Positions 1-5,387 of a DNA stretch of 9,120 nucleotides are shown piece by piece. This DNA comes from Clostridia bacterium (lineage in GTDB: Bacteria > Bacillota > Clostridia > Oscillospirales > Butyricicoccaceae): NCBI GenBank assembly GCA_017552495.1, contig JAFZPW010000015.1, positions 1-9,120 on the forward strand, read 5' to 3'. How positions within the stretch are numbered: position 1 is the first letter of the stretch; each line of letters starts with the position of its first letter. A program made the position numbers and the translations under genes. The notes below the pieces were generated by a model. That model was not told the DNA's origin and did not search any database. It was given only the letters and a program-made list of their open reading frames with translations.

Positions 1-14
1 CGCCGCATTTCCAT
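1..14 (-). other. possible start of a further gene, cut by the window edge
   Basis: After the acpS stop, the minus strand carries TGAGGTG followed by two in-frame ATG codons, at 14-12 and 8-6. A GAGG core lies about eight bases before the second ATG, a normal ribosome-binding distance, so a gene probably begins here and continues off the left edge in the same direction as acpS. Only two to four codons are visible, so nothing can be said about the product, and a chance ATG cannot be excluded. Confidence 0.3.
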
Positions 15-48
15 CACCTCAGGAAAGGATATGCGTGCGGCTTTCGCG

Positions 49-417
49 TTATTCTTCCGGCAAAAGCGCCGTGCAGACGGCGGCGGCATAGTCGCCCGTA
101 TGCGTCACGGACACGGCAAGCTTCCACGCGCCGTATTGCCGGGCGGCGCTGCCCGTCAGCGTAACGAAGGGATCGCCTCGTTCTGTCCAGTCAAGGCCGA
201 TCTCCCGTGGAAGCAGACCGAACAATCCGCGCCCCAGCGCCTTGGCCACCGCCTCTTTGGCGCAAAAGATTCCGGCCGCCGTGGCCGCGGGATGACCGCT
301 TTGTTCCACATAAGCCCGCTCTCGCTCCGTAAAAATCCGTCGGCAAAAATATTCGTTTTTCAAAATCGAAGCAAACCGCTGGATCCGTTCCATGTCAATC
401 CCGTTTCGGAGCGTCAT
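49..417 (-). CDS. acpS: holo-[acyl-carrier-protein] synthase
   Basis: AcpS moves the 4'-phosphopantetheine arm of coenzyme A onto a serine of apo acyl carrier protein, the activating step for fatty-acid synthesis in the cytoplasm. The 122-aa product matches the usual AcpS length. Family hallmarks visible are the N-terminal GIDMERI (residues 6-12, with the metal-binding Asp8), FCAKEAVAKALGRG (51-64, with the conserved Glu55 and Lys59) and the C-terminal SVTHTGDYAAAV (103-114). The ATG at 417 was chosen because GID follows within five residues, GAGGAAGG lies just upstream, and the ATG overlaps the stop of the flavoprotein gene as ATGA. A longer in-frame start at 474 would add 19 residues read from inside the upstream gene and is unlikely. 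The 4-base overlap implies translational coupling with the upstream oxidoreductase. No terminator is seen before the left edge. Confidence 0.93.
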   Translation of the reverse strand: MTLRNGIDMERIQRFASILKNEYFCRRIFTERERAYVEQSGHPAATAAGIFCAKEAVAKALGRGLFGLLPREIGLDWTERGDPFVTLTGSAARQYGAWKLAVSVTHTGDYAAAVCTALLPEE

Positions 418-1646
418 GCCTTCCTCGCTTTCCCTGCCGCGCGTCCGGCGCGGATGCCACTGCACCAGGCCCAATGCAGGTTATAGCCGCCGCAATCGCC
501 TGTCATATCCAGAATTTCTCCAGCAAGGTATAAACCTTTACATAGTTTTGATTCCATTGTCTTTTCGTCGATTTCAGAAAGCGGAACCCCGCCGGCGGCG
601 ACCTGTGCCTGCTCATAGCCCTGCACCCCGGAAACGGAAAAGCGCCAATGCTTGAACAATCGCGCCAACGCCGAAAGTTCCCGGTCGGTCAGCGTGCCGC
701 AGCGGCGGGAAAGGGCGCCGAAGCCCGCCTGTTTCATCAGGGCAAATCCCAGTCGTTTCTGCACCGTCCCCAAAAGAAAGCGTTCCAGCGGCTGTGCTGC
801 AAATCGTCCGCGCCGGGCACGCAGTTCCCGCAGCAGCGAGGCTTCTTCCTCCGCGGGAAACAGATCGAGTTCAGCAAAACAAGGGCGGTTTTTTCCCTGG
901 GGCATCAGCAGCGACAGATCCATCACGGCGATGCCCGAAAGACCGTATTCCGTGAACTGCACCTCGCCCCGCCGCGCTCCGAGACAAGTCTCTCCTGCAA
1001 AAAGAGAGACTTCTGCCGGTGCGCGGATGCCTTTCAGCCCGCCGGAGGCCCGCATATCACAGCAAAGCGCCGTAAGGGCCGGATAGAGGGGCGTACAGGT
1101 GTGTCCCAACGCCTTTGCCAGTCCATAGCCGCTCCCGTCCGAACCCAATTTGGGCGCGGCACGGCCGCCTGCACACAGAATCACCGCGTCGGCGGCAAAG
1201 CGCCGCCCCGCCTCCACAATGAATTTTTCGCCTTCCCGTCGGATGCTGTTCACCGGAGCGGCGCACACGACCTCGATTCCCCGTTCCTCCAGCGCCGCCA
1301 AAAGCACATCCAGTACCATGGAGGCCTGCATACAATAGGGATAGATCCGCCCCTCGTCTTCCCGCGTCCATCGAAGACCCAGCTCTTCAAAAAAGCGAAG
1401 GGCCTCCGCAGGCTCCATCCCCCGCAAAATCGCTTCCGCTTCCCCGGGGACGGCGGAATGATAATGGGCCGTGCCTGCATTCAAATTCGTCAGGTTGCAC
1501 CGACCGTTGCCGGTGGCAAGCAGTTTCTTTCCCACCCGGTCCAGTCGCTCCAGCAGGATGACGCGGATATCCGGCGTCTGACCGGCGGCGGTGATCGCGG
1601 CGGCCATCCCGGCCGCGCCGCCGCCCACGATGAGGACGGTTTTCAT
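414..1646 (-). CDS. HI0933/BaiN-family NAD(P)/FAD-dependent oxidoreductase
   Basis: This is a 410-aa flavoprotein of the HI0933-like family, which also includes the Clostridium protein named BaiN and proteins annotated as aminoacetone oxidase family FAD-binding enzymes. The physiological substrate of most members is unknown. Visible motifs are the Rossmann FAD-binding loop VGGGAAGMAAA (residues 7-17), a glutamate for the FAD ribose (Glu33), the family signature KLLATGNGRCNLTN (41-54), the second nucleotide motif AGGRAAPKLGSDGSGYG (159-175), VQFTEYGLSG (229-238) and the C-terminal GLYLAGEILDMTGDCGGYN (371-389), which closes over the flavin. The start at 1646 has AGGAGGGG four bases upstream and places the Rossmann strand at the N-terminus; the longer in-frame ORF reaching 1706 lacks this. 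A promoter lies at 1678-1706. The gene ends in a 4-base overlap with acpS. The family call is firm; a specific reaction is not supported. Confidence 0.92.
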   Translation of the reverse strand: MKTVLIVGGGAAGMAAAITAAGQTPDIRVILLERLDRVGKKLLATGNGRCNLTNLNAGTAHYHSAVPGEAEAILRGMEPAEALRFFEELGLRWTREDEGRIYPYCMQASMVLDVLLAALEERGIEVVCAAPVNSIRREGEKFIVEAGRRFAADAVILCAGGRAAPKLGSDGSGYGLAKALGHTCTPLYPALTALCCDMRASGGLKGIRAPAEVSLFAGETCLGARRGEVQFTEYGLSGIAVMDLSLLMPQGKNRPCFAELDLFPAEEEASLLRELRARRGRFAAQPLERFLLGTVQKRLGFALMKQAGFGALSRRCGTLTDRELSALARLFKHWRFSVSGVQGYEQAQVAAGGVPLSEIDEKTMESKLCKGLYLAGEILDMTGDCGGYNLHWAWCSGIRAGRAAGKARKA

Positions 1647-1677
1647 GAAACCCCTCCTAAAATCAAGTCTCAAGCAC

Positions 1678-1706
1678 AGTATAGCACATTCCCTTTTACA
1701 AAACAA
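1678..1706 (-). promoter_or_regulatory. sigma-A promoter for the flavoprotein-acpS unit
   Basis: Read on the minus strand, a -35-like TTGTTT (1706-1701) is separated by 17 bases from a TATACT -10 box (1683-1678). The -10 is preceded by TG one base upstream, an extended -10, which offsets the weak -35. Transcription would start near 1671, leaving a leader of about 25 bases ahead of the strong AGGAGGGG site and the ATG at 1646. It is divergent from the tRNA-Leu promoter. Confidence 0.7.
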
Positions 1707-1749
1707 CGCGGCAATTACCGCTTTTTCCTGCGAAAAAGTGAAAAAGGGG

Positions 1750-1778
1750 TTGCATTTTTCAAATCCTTGTGCTATGAT
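1750..1778 (+). promoter_or_regulatory. sigma-A promoter for tRNA-Leu
   Basis: TTGCAT (1750-1755) and TATGAT (1773-1778) are separated by exactly 17 bases, with TG one base before the -10 box (extended -10). Transcription would start near 1785, only about six bases before the mature tRNA 5' end, so the leader removed by RNase P would be very short. An A/T-rich stretch just upstream (1731-1745) could act as an UP element. Confidence 0.82.
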
Positions 1779-1790
1779 AAGGAAGCATTC

Positions 1791-1877
1791 GCAGCCATGG
1801 CGGAATTGGCATACGCGCTAGCTTGAGGTGCTAGTTCCAGTAATGGATTGAGGGTTCAAGTCCCTCTGGCTGCACCA
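1791..1877 (+). tRNA. tRNA-Leu (anticodon GAG)
   Basis: This is an 87-nt type II tRNA with a long variable arm. The acceptor stem GCAGCCA pairs fully with TGGCTGC, followed by discriminator A and an encoded CCA. The anticodon stem CTAGC/GCTAG encloses the loop TTGAGGT, giving anticodon GAG for the leucine codons CUC and CUU. The T loop is the canonical TTCAAGT between AGGG and CCCT pairs. It is the only plus-strand gene in the window and has its own promoter and terminator. Confidence 0.97.
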
Positions 1878-1910
1878 GAAAAAGCACTTGCTTCGTCAAG
1901 TGCTATTTTT
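1878..1910. terminator. bidirectional intrinsic terminator between tRNA-Leu and the L,D-transpeptidase gene
   Basis: A perfect 8-bp stem, AGCACTTG (1883-1890) with CAAGTGCT (1897-1904), closes a 6-base loop. It is flanked by a run of A on the left (1879-1883) and a run of T on the right (1906-1910). On the plus strand it ends tRNA-Leu, one base after the CCA. On the minus strand the A run becomes a T run and ends the convergent transpeptidase transcript. Confidence 0.88.
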
Positions 1911-1939
1911 CATCAAAACCAGTTCCCTTCACGCCCGCG

Positions 1940-1977
1940 GCTTTCCTGATCCTTTGCTTAGCGTCTTTCAGGAAAGC
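1940..1977 (-). repeat. 10-bp inverted repeat overlapping the transpeptidase stop codon
   Basis: GCTTTCCTGA (1940-1949) and TCAGGAAAGC (1968-1977) are perfect inverted copies 18 bases apart. The right arm contains the TGA stop of the L,D-transpeptidase gene (1970-1968). No T run follows on either strand, so this is not itself an intrinsic terminator. It may cap the 3' end of the mRNA ahead of the real terminator at 1878-1910. Confidence 0.5.
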
Positions 1978-3347
1978 GCCGAAAATCGGCGCAGAACAGC
2001 GGCCGCCTGCGCCCGGGTCAGCGGGCTATTGGGCAGCAACGACCCGTCCGAGCCCTGCAAAATGCCCGTTGTCACCGCCCAGCGCAGCGCTGTTTCCGCA
2101 TCCGGAAACACGTCGGAGGCATCGGAAAAACCGTCCAGCGCGGTGTCGGCGGGGACTTCTTTTTCCCGCACAAGCGTCTCCAGCCGATAAAGCATCAGAA
2201 TAAAAGCCTGGCGGGTCACGGGCGCCTCCCAGTCAGCAGCGTCCTCTGTGATTCGGTGCGCGATTGCCCATGCGCGCACGCCATCATACCACGGTTTTCC
2301 GGAAGCAGGCTCGGAAACCTCCTCGCCGGAAAGATTGCAGAGGAGTTGAAGCGCCATAGCACCGCTGAGCGGCAGCTCCGGCAAAAAGACTCGTTCGCCG
2401 GCGCCCTGAAAAGCGCCGCTCTCCCAGGCGGCGCGGATGTCGCCGTAATACCATGCACCCGGCAGCACATCGTCAAAAGGCAGCGCCTCCCCCGTTACCG
2501 TGACGGTGCAGCCGCTTTGCGCCTCGCCGCAGATCGCCGTAATCACTGCGATACCGGCCTTTTTCGCCACGATGCGACCGGTTGCGTCCACCTCCGCCAC
2601 CAACGGCGCGTCGGTCTTCCATTTCAGAAGCGGCGCCGAGGCCCCTTCCGGCTTCAATATCGGCGTGAGGCGCAGGCTGTCGCCCGTCTGCATCACAAGC
2701 GCCGATTCCAGCAGCAGTTCTCGCACCAAAATGGCATTCCACGGATTTTCCTCCCGGGGATCGGTTGGATCCCATCCGTTATCCCACTCCGCGGTGATCT
2801 CGTCGATCCGTTTGCCGGGCTTGCCCAGCGGGCCGGGGTCATCGCTTTCATAGACCGTAACCTGCGTTTTCGCGGGACAATTGTCATAAATCCATTTTGC
2901 GTCGGCGGTCTGAAGACGAACGCAGCCAAGAGACGCATGATCTCCCAGCAGATTATACTCCTTCGTCAGCATGGCGGCAGGATCCTGTCTGGAATAACAG
3001 ATGGAATGAAACAGGATCTTTCCATTGAAACGGGTGGCAAACTGCCCGAAGGTGCCGTCGACCATATAAAGCCATTCGTATTTTCCAGAGGTGGAATAAG
3101 TCCCCATCGGCGTCGCGTGCCCTTTTCGGCCCGTGGAACAGATCATAGCCTTGACAGGGCGCGTGTAATAGCCTTCTTCTCCAAGGCCGTAAACCGTTAC
3201 CGTATTGGCCGCCCGGTTAACCATAATGTAATAAGGGCTGCCGTTGTCTTTTGCGTGCTCCGCGGCGATGTATGTCCCTTCTGCGCGCAGGGGAATCGCC
3301 GTAAGCAGGAAAACAGCCGCCAGCAAACAAGACAATCGTTTTTTCAT
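1968..3347 (-). CDS. secreted L,D-transpeptidase (YkuD) with Ig-like domain and C-terminal SLH modules
   Basis: The 459-aa product is predicted to be exported and to cross-link or modify peptidoglycan stem peptides through a catalytic cysteine. Residues 1-22 form a signal peptide (basic MKKR, hydrophobic core, AEG-type cleavage region). Residues about 39-167 are a YkuD domain: TPMGTYSTSG (79-88), His114 in ILFHSICYS, and the active-site segment DHASLGCVRL (136-145) with His137, Ser139, Gly141 and nucleophile Cys142. Residues about 213-286 resemble a bacterial Ig-like (Big_2) domain (KWKTDAPLVAEVDATGRIVA, 242-261). Residues about 289-459 look like three degenerate SLH modules, the last two showing VTRQAFILMLYRL and LTRAQAAAVLRRF; SLH modules bind pyruvylated secondary wall polymer. 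GGAGG four bases before the ATG fixes the start. No convincing promoter lies in the 92 bases between it and the tRNA operon. The domain calls are by motif only. Confidence 0.9.
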   Translation of the reverse strand: MKKRLSCLLAAVFLLTAIPLRAEGTYIAAEHAKDNGSPYYIMVNRAANTVTVYGLGEEGYYTRPVKAMICSTGRKGHATPMGTYSTSGKYEWLYMVDGTFGQFATRFNGKILFHSICYSRQDPAAMLTKEYNLLGDHASLGCVRLQTADAKWIYDNCPAKTQVTVYESDDPGPLGKPGKRIDEITAEWDNGWDPTDPREENPWNAILVRELLLESALVMQTGDSLRLTPILKPEGASAPLLKWKTDAPLVAEVDATGRIVAKKAGIAVITAICGEAQSGCTVTVTGEALPFDDVLPGAWYYGDIRAAWESGAFQGAGERVFLPELPLSGAMALQLLCNLSGEEVSEPASGKPWYDGVRAWAIAHRITEDAADWEAPVTRQAFILMLYRLETLVREKEVPADTALDGFSDASDVFPDAETALRWAVTTGILQGSDGSLLPNSPLTRAQAAAVLRRFSALS

Positions 3348-3390
3348 ACATCCTCCGCCGCTTGCGCGGTCACATCCTTTTGACTAAAAC

Positions 3391-3433
3391 AAAAAATCCG
3401 AATCTATCCCTTAACGGAGCAGGTTCGGATTTC
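3391..3433 (-). terminator. intrinsic terminator of the tRNA operon
   Basis: On the minus strand, directly after tRNA-Val, AAATCCGAA (3432-3424) pairs with TTCGGATTT (3402-3394) as a 9-bp stem over a loop of about 21 bases, followed by a T run (3396-3391). A G-T and a G-C pair can extend the stem inward. It separates the tRNA transcript from the L,D-transpeptidase gene, although read-through into that gene is possible because no clear promoter lies between them. Confidence 0.8.
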
Positions 3434-3439
3434 TTTTTT

Positions 3440-3516
3440 TGGTGGAGACAAGGGGACTCGAACCCATGACCTCTCGCGTGTGAGGCGAACGCTCTAACCA
3501 GCTGAGCTATGTCTCC
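3440..3516 (-). tRNA. tRNA-Val (anticodon CAC)
   Basis: Read on the minus strand, this is a 77-nt gene. The acceptor stem GGAGACA/TGTCTCC is fully paired, followed by discriminator A and an encoded CCA. The anticodon arm is TTCGC-CTCACAC-GCGAG, giving anticodon CAC for the valine codon GUG. The T loop is canonical (TTCGAGT), but the T stem ATGGG/CCCCT has one T-C mismatch at its second pair. It is the last gene of the three-tRNA operon. Confidence 0.95.
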
Positions 3517-3554
3517 GTATGATTGCGGGACGCCTGGTGACGTCCCGAAAAAAA

Positions 3555-3629
3555 TGGTGACCCGTACGGGAATCGAACCCATGATTCCGCCGTGAAAGGG
3601 CGGTGTCTTAACCTCTTGACCAACGGGCC
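3555..3629 (-). tRNA. tRNA-Glu (anticodon TTC)
   Basis: This is a 75-nt gene on the minus strand. The acceptor stem GGCCCGT/ACGGGTC pairs with one G-T wobble, then discriminator A and an encoded CCA. The anticodon stem CCGCC/GGCGG is all G-C and encloses CTTTCAC, giving anticodon TTC for glutamate codons GAA and GAG. The T stem ATGGG/CCCGT pairs with one wobble. It lies between tRNA-Met and tRNA-Val under one promoter. Confidence 0.96.
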
Positions 3630-3632
3630 GGA

Positions 3633-3709
3633 TGGTAGCGGCGATGGGATTTGAACCTATGACCTGCCGGGTATGAACCGGATGCTCTAGCCAACTGAGC
3701 TACGCCGCC
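3633..3709 (-). tRNA. tRNA-Met (anticodon CAT), elongator type
   Basis: This is a 77-nt gene on the minus strand. The acceptor stem GGCGGCG/CGCCGCT pairs with a terminal G-T wobble, so it lacks the unpaired first position of initiator tRNA. The anticodon loop TTCATAC gives CAT. The body resembles the elongator tRNA-Met of Bacillus as I recall it, rather than the tRNA-Ile whose CAT is converted by lysidine modification. Discriminator A and CCA are encoded. Two positions do not pair: T-C at the top of the anticodon stem and A-C in the middle of the T stem (ATAGG/CCCAT). It is only three bases upstream of tRNA-Glu. Confidence 0.93.
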
Positions 3710-3737
3710 ATTTTGCCTGCCGCAGCAAGCAAATAAT

Positions 3738-3766
3738 ATTATAGATGGAATGGACCCGTTTGTCAA
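3738..3766 (-). promoter_or_regulatory. consensus sigma-A promoter for the Met-Glu-Val tRNA operon
   Basis: On the minus strand TTGACA (3766-3761) and TATAAT (3743-3738) are both exact consensus hexamers with exactly 17 bases between them. Transcription would begin near 3731, about 20 bases before the tRNA-Met 5' end. This is the strongest promoter in the window, as expected for stable RNA. Confidence 0.93.
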
Positions 3767-3797
3767 GAGATTTTATGAGAAAAAGCAAGATTCTTTT

Positions 3798-4544
3798 TTA
3801 CAGCGTCCGCACGGTATAATAAACCGCCATACCCAAAAGTCCGGCCGCAAGGGCGATGGCGGCGGCCAAAGCGATTTTGCCGCCCAGAAGGTAGGCTGCC
3901 ATCACCAAAGCGAGGATCAGCAGATTGCTGATGAGGACAAAACAACGATTGAGATTTCTGCCATACAGCGCCTCACGAAGCTTCTCCGCCGTCTTCCCCT
4001 TTGTCAAAGCAGGCACAAGAGCCGCCACCGCAAGCACCCCTGCGACAACAGCCATGAAACGCTGCTCATGGACACTGTGATAGGAGCAGTAAGCCGAGAT
4101 GACGCCTGCCGCGCACACCACGCAAAAGGTGAAAAAACGGCGCTCGCAAATCAGATAGATCAAATACAGCACAGCCATCACAGGCAGCAGCACGTTGAGC
4201 ACATTCATCCCGTTGGCAAAATCCAGACGCAGAATCAGACAGCTCAGCGTAAACAACAAAAAGCATATACCAAAGAGCAGCGGCGTCACCAACCGATCTT
4301 TGCGGAAGGTGCCCTTTTTATACTGAACAGCCGCCCAAATCAAGAAGACTGCCGCAGCGGCCGCTCCGGCGATCAAAAGGATCAGATTGAGCCTCTGCCC
4401 CTGCAAAAACGTAGAGCCTGTAACCATATACCGATAAAGCCGCGCCATACCCATCAAAAGCAGAATCACATAAACAAAAATCACCATCAGGCGGTTGGTC
4501 GTCAATTCCTGTGCCTGCTTTTTCTTCTGATTACTCTCGTTCAA
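3798..4544 (-). CDS. polytopic membrane protein of unknown function, TTG start
   Basis: I do not recognise the family. The 248-aa product has a basic, polar N-terminus (residues 1-18) and about eight hydrophobic helices, near 19-37, 53-73, 87-105, 113-132, 137-153, 163-180, 201-220 and 223-244, so it is an integral membrane protein with little outside the bilayer. The longest polar loop, about 181-200, is basic (KGKTAEKLREALYGRNLNR) and probably cytoplasmic. No catalytic or transporter motif is evident. The start is a TTG at 4544, six bases after the rsmE stop; GGAGAGTGAG overlapping the rsmE stop would serve as ribosome binding site. The next in-frame Met (residue 20) would fall inside the first helix. 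It is almost certainly co-transcribed with rsmE and ends just ahead of the tRNA promoter. No terminator was seen after it. Confidence 0.8.
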   Translation of the reverse strand: MNESNQKKKQAQELTTNRLMVIFVYVILLLMGMARLYRYMVTGSTFLQGQRLNLILLIAGAAAAAVFLIWAAVQYKKGTFRKDRLVTPLLFGICFLLFTLSCLILRLDFANGMNVLNVLLPVMAVLYLIYLICERRFFTFCVVCAAGVISAYCSYHSVHEQRFMAVVAGVLAVAALVPALTKGKTAEKLREALYGRNLNRCFVLISNLLILALVMAAYLLGGKIALAAAIALAAGLLGMAVYYTVRTL

Positions 4545-4550
4545 GGAAAC

Positions 4551-5297
4551 TCACTCTCCGATATCAAAGTTGCCTGTCTGATACATAATGGCGCAGACAG
4601 CCGCCACGGGCGCCGTTTCGCACCGCAGGATCCGCGATCCGATGGATACGCAGGAAGCCCCCGCCTCCACCGCAAGACGAATTTCGTCTTCCGAAAAGCC
4701 GCCCTCGGGACCGGTGATGACCGCATATGTGCCGCTCCCTTCCGCTGCGCGAAGCGCGGCGGAAAGACTTTGCCGGTTTTCCTTTTCATAAAGGATCAGG
4801 TCGCAATCAGCCTCGGCGGCCATAACCGCCGCCCGGTCAAAGGCAACGATCTCCCCCACCGTCACGGCGCGGGAACGCTGGCACTGCTTGGAGGCCTCCA
4901 GCGCGATGCGGGCAAAGCGCTGACGCTTTTTTTCCAGATCCTTTTCCTCGGGCCGCGCAACGCAATAACGCGACAAAAACGGAACGATATGGGACGCGCC
5001 GCATTCCACACATTTCTGGATCAGGTAATCAAAGCGATCGCCCTTGGACAGGCCGGCGTAAACAGTGACAAACACACTGGGCTCGTTGTCGAAGGGTTCC
5101 TCCGAAAGAATCCTTGCCGCAGCGTCCTTTTTCCCCACTTCCTCAAGAACGCAGCGATAGGCCCGTCCGTTGTCGCAGCAAACGGTGATCTCATCGCCCG
5201 GCTGCATCCGCAGCACCCGGGAAACATGCTGGGCGTCGGAAGGCTCCAACGTGAGCCGGTCGCCGCACACCCGGTCTGAGGAAACGAACAAGCGCAT
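4551..5297 (-). CDS. rsmE: 16S rRNA (uracil(1498)-N(3))-methyltransferase
   Basis: RsmE methylates N3 of U1498 in 16S rRNA of the 30S subunit, using S-adenosylmethionine; U1498 lies near the decoding site. The 248-aa product has the usual family length. Residues 1-70 form the PUA-like RNA-binding domain (DAQHVSRVLRMQPGDEI, 21-37). Residues 73-242 form the SPOUT methyltransferase domain, with EASKQCQRS (134-142), the SAM-binding GPEGGFSEDE (196-205) and the knot segment SIGSRILRCETAPVAA (218-233). The ATG at 5297 follows GGGGAGGGATGAG. It has its own strong promoter (5321-5349) although it lies directly behind prmA, a common neighbour in Firmicutes. The TTG-started membrane protein follows after six bases. 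Confidence 0.96.
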   Translation of the reverse strand: MRLFVSSDRVCGDRLTLEPSDAQHVSRVLRMQPGDEITVCCDNGRAYRCVLEEVGKKDAAARILSEEPFDNEPSVFVTVYAGLSKGDRFDYLIQKCVECGASHIVPFLSRYCVARPEEKDLEKKRQRFARIALEASKQCQRSRAVTVGEIVAFDRAAVMAAEADCDLILYEKENRQSLSAALRAAEGSGTYAVITGPEGGFSEDEIRLAVEAGASCVSIGSRILRCETAPVAAVCAIMYQTGNFDIGE

Positions 5298-5320
5298 CTC
5301 ATCCCTCCCCGATAAAAAGC

Positions 5321-5349
5321 ATTATAGCAAAACCAGTTGGGTTTGTCCA
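5321..5349 (-). promoter_or_regulatory. sigma-A promoter for rsmE and the membrane protein
   Basis: On the minus strand TGGACA (5349-5344, one mismatch to consensus) and TATAAT (5326-5321, exact) are spaced by 17 bases, with TG one base before the -10 (extended -10). Transcription would start near 5314, about 17 bases before the rsmE ATG. The -35 box begins three bases after the T run of the prmA terminator. Confidence 0.88.
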
Positions 5350-5351
5350 CG

Positions 5352-5387
5352 AAAAAGTGAAGAAAAATCATTTTCTTCAGACTTTTT
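5352..5387 (-). terminator. hairpin terminator overlapping the prmA stop codon
   Basis: On the minus strand TGAAGAAAA (5379-5371) pairs perfectly with TTTTCTTCA (5366-5358) over a 4-base loop. An outer AAAAAG/CTTTTT stem (5387-5382 with 5357-5352) is separated from it by a two-base bulge. The downstream arm ends in a run of T. The prmA TGA (5379-5377) sits at the base of the inner stem. The stem is A/T-rich, so termination may be partial. Confidence 0.6.

Noticed and set aside
414..1646. Specific role of the flavoprotein in bile acid 7-dehydroxylation, suggested by the name BaiN
   Set aside because: The HI0933 family is nearly universal in Firmicutes, and no other bai genes are in the window; the neighbour is acpS. 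Only the family call is supported.
1731..1742. 12-base string CGAAAAAGTGAA, found again at 5350-5361, near two promoters
   Set aside because: Roughly two or three shared 12-mers are expected by chance in 9 kb, the string is A-rich, and its orientation relative to the two promoters differs. It is more likely a chance A-rich string, part of a possible UP element in one case and of the prmA terminator in the other.
648..1826. 392-codon open frame on the plus strand
   Set aside because: It is antisense to the flavoprotein gene, runs through two promoters and into tRNA-Leu, has no recognisable protein motif, and is low in complexity with many Arg, Gln and His residues, as expected of a shadow frame in GC-rich DNA.
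2256..3383. 375-codon open frame on the plus strand
   Set aside because: It is antisense to the L,D-transpeptidase, whose signal peptide, catalytic motif and SLH modules are clear on the minus strand. No motif or upstream ribosome site supports the plus-strand frame.
3750..5279. 509-codon open frame on the plus strand
   Set aside because: It covers the opposite strand of two genes (membrane protein and rsmE) and their junction. The product is rich in His, Gln and Arg without domain signatures, which is the reverse complement of hydrophobic codons.
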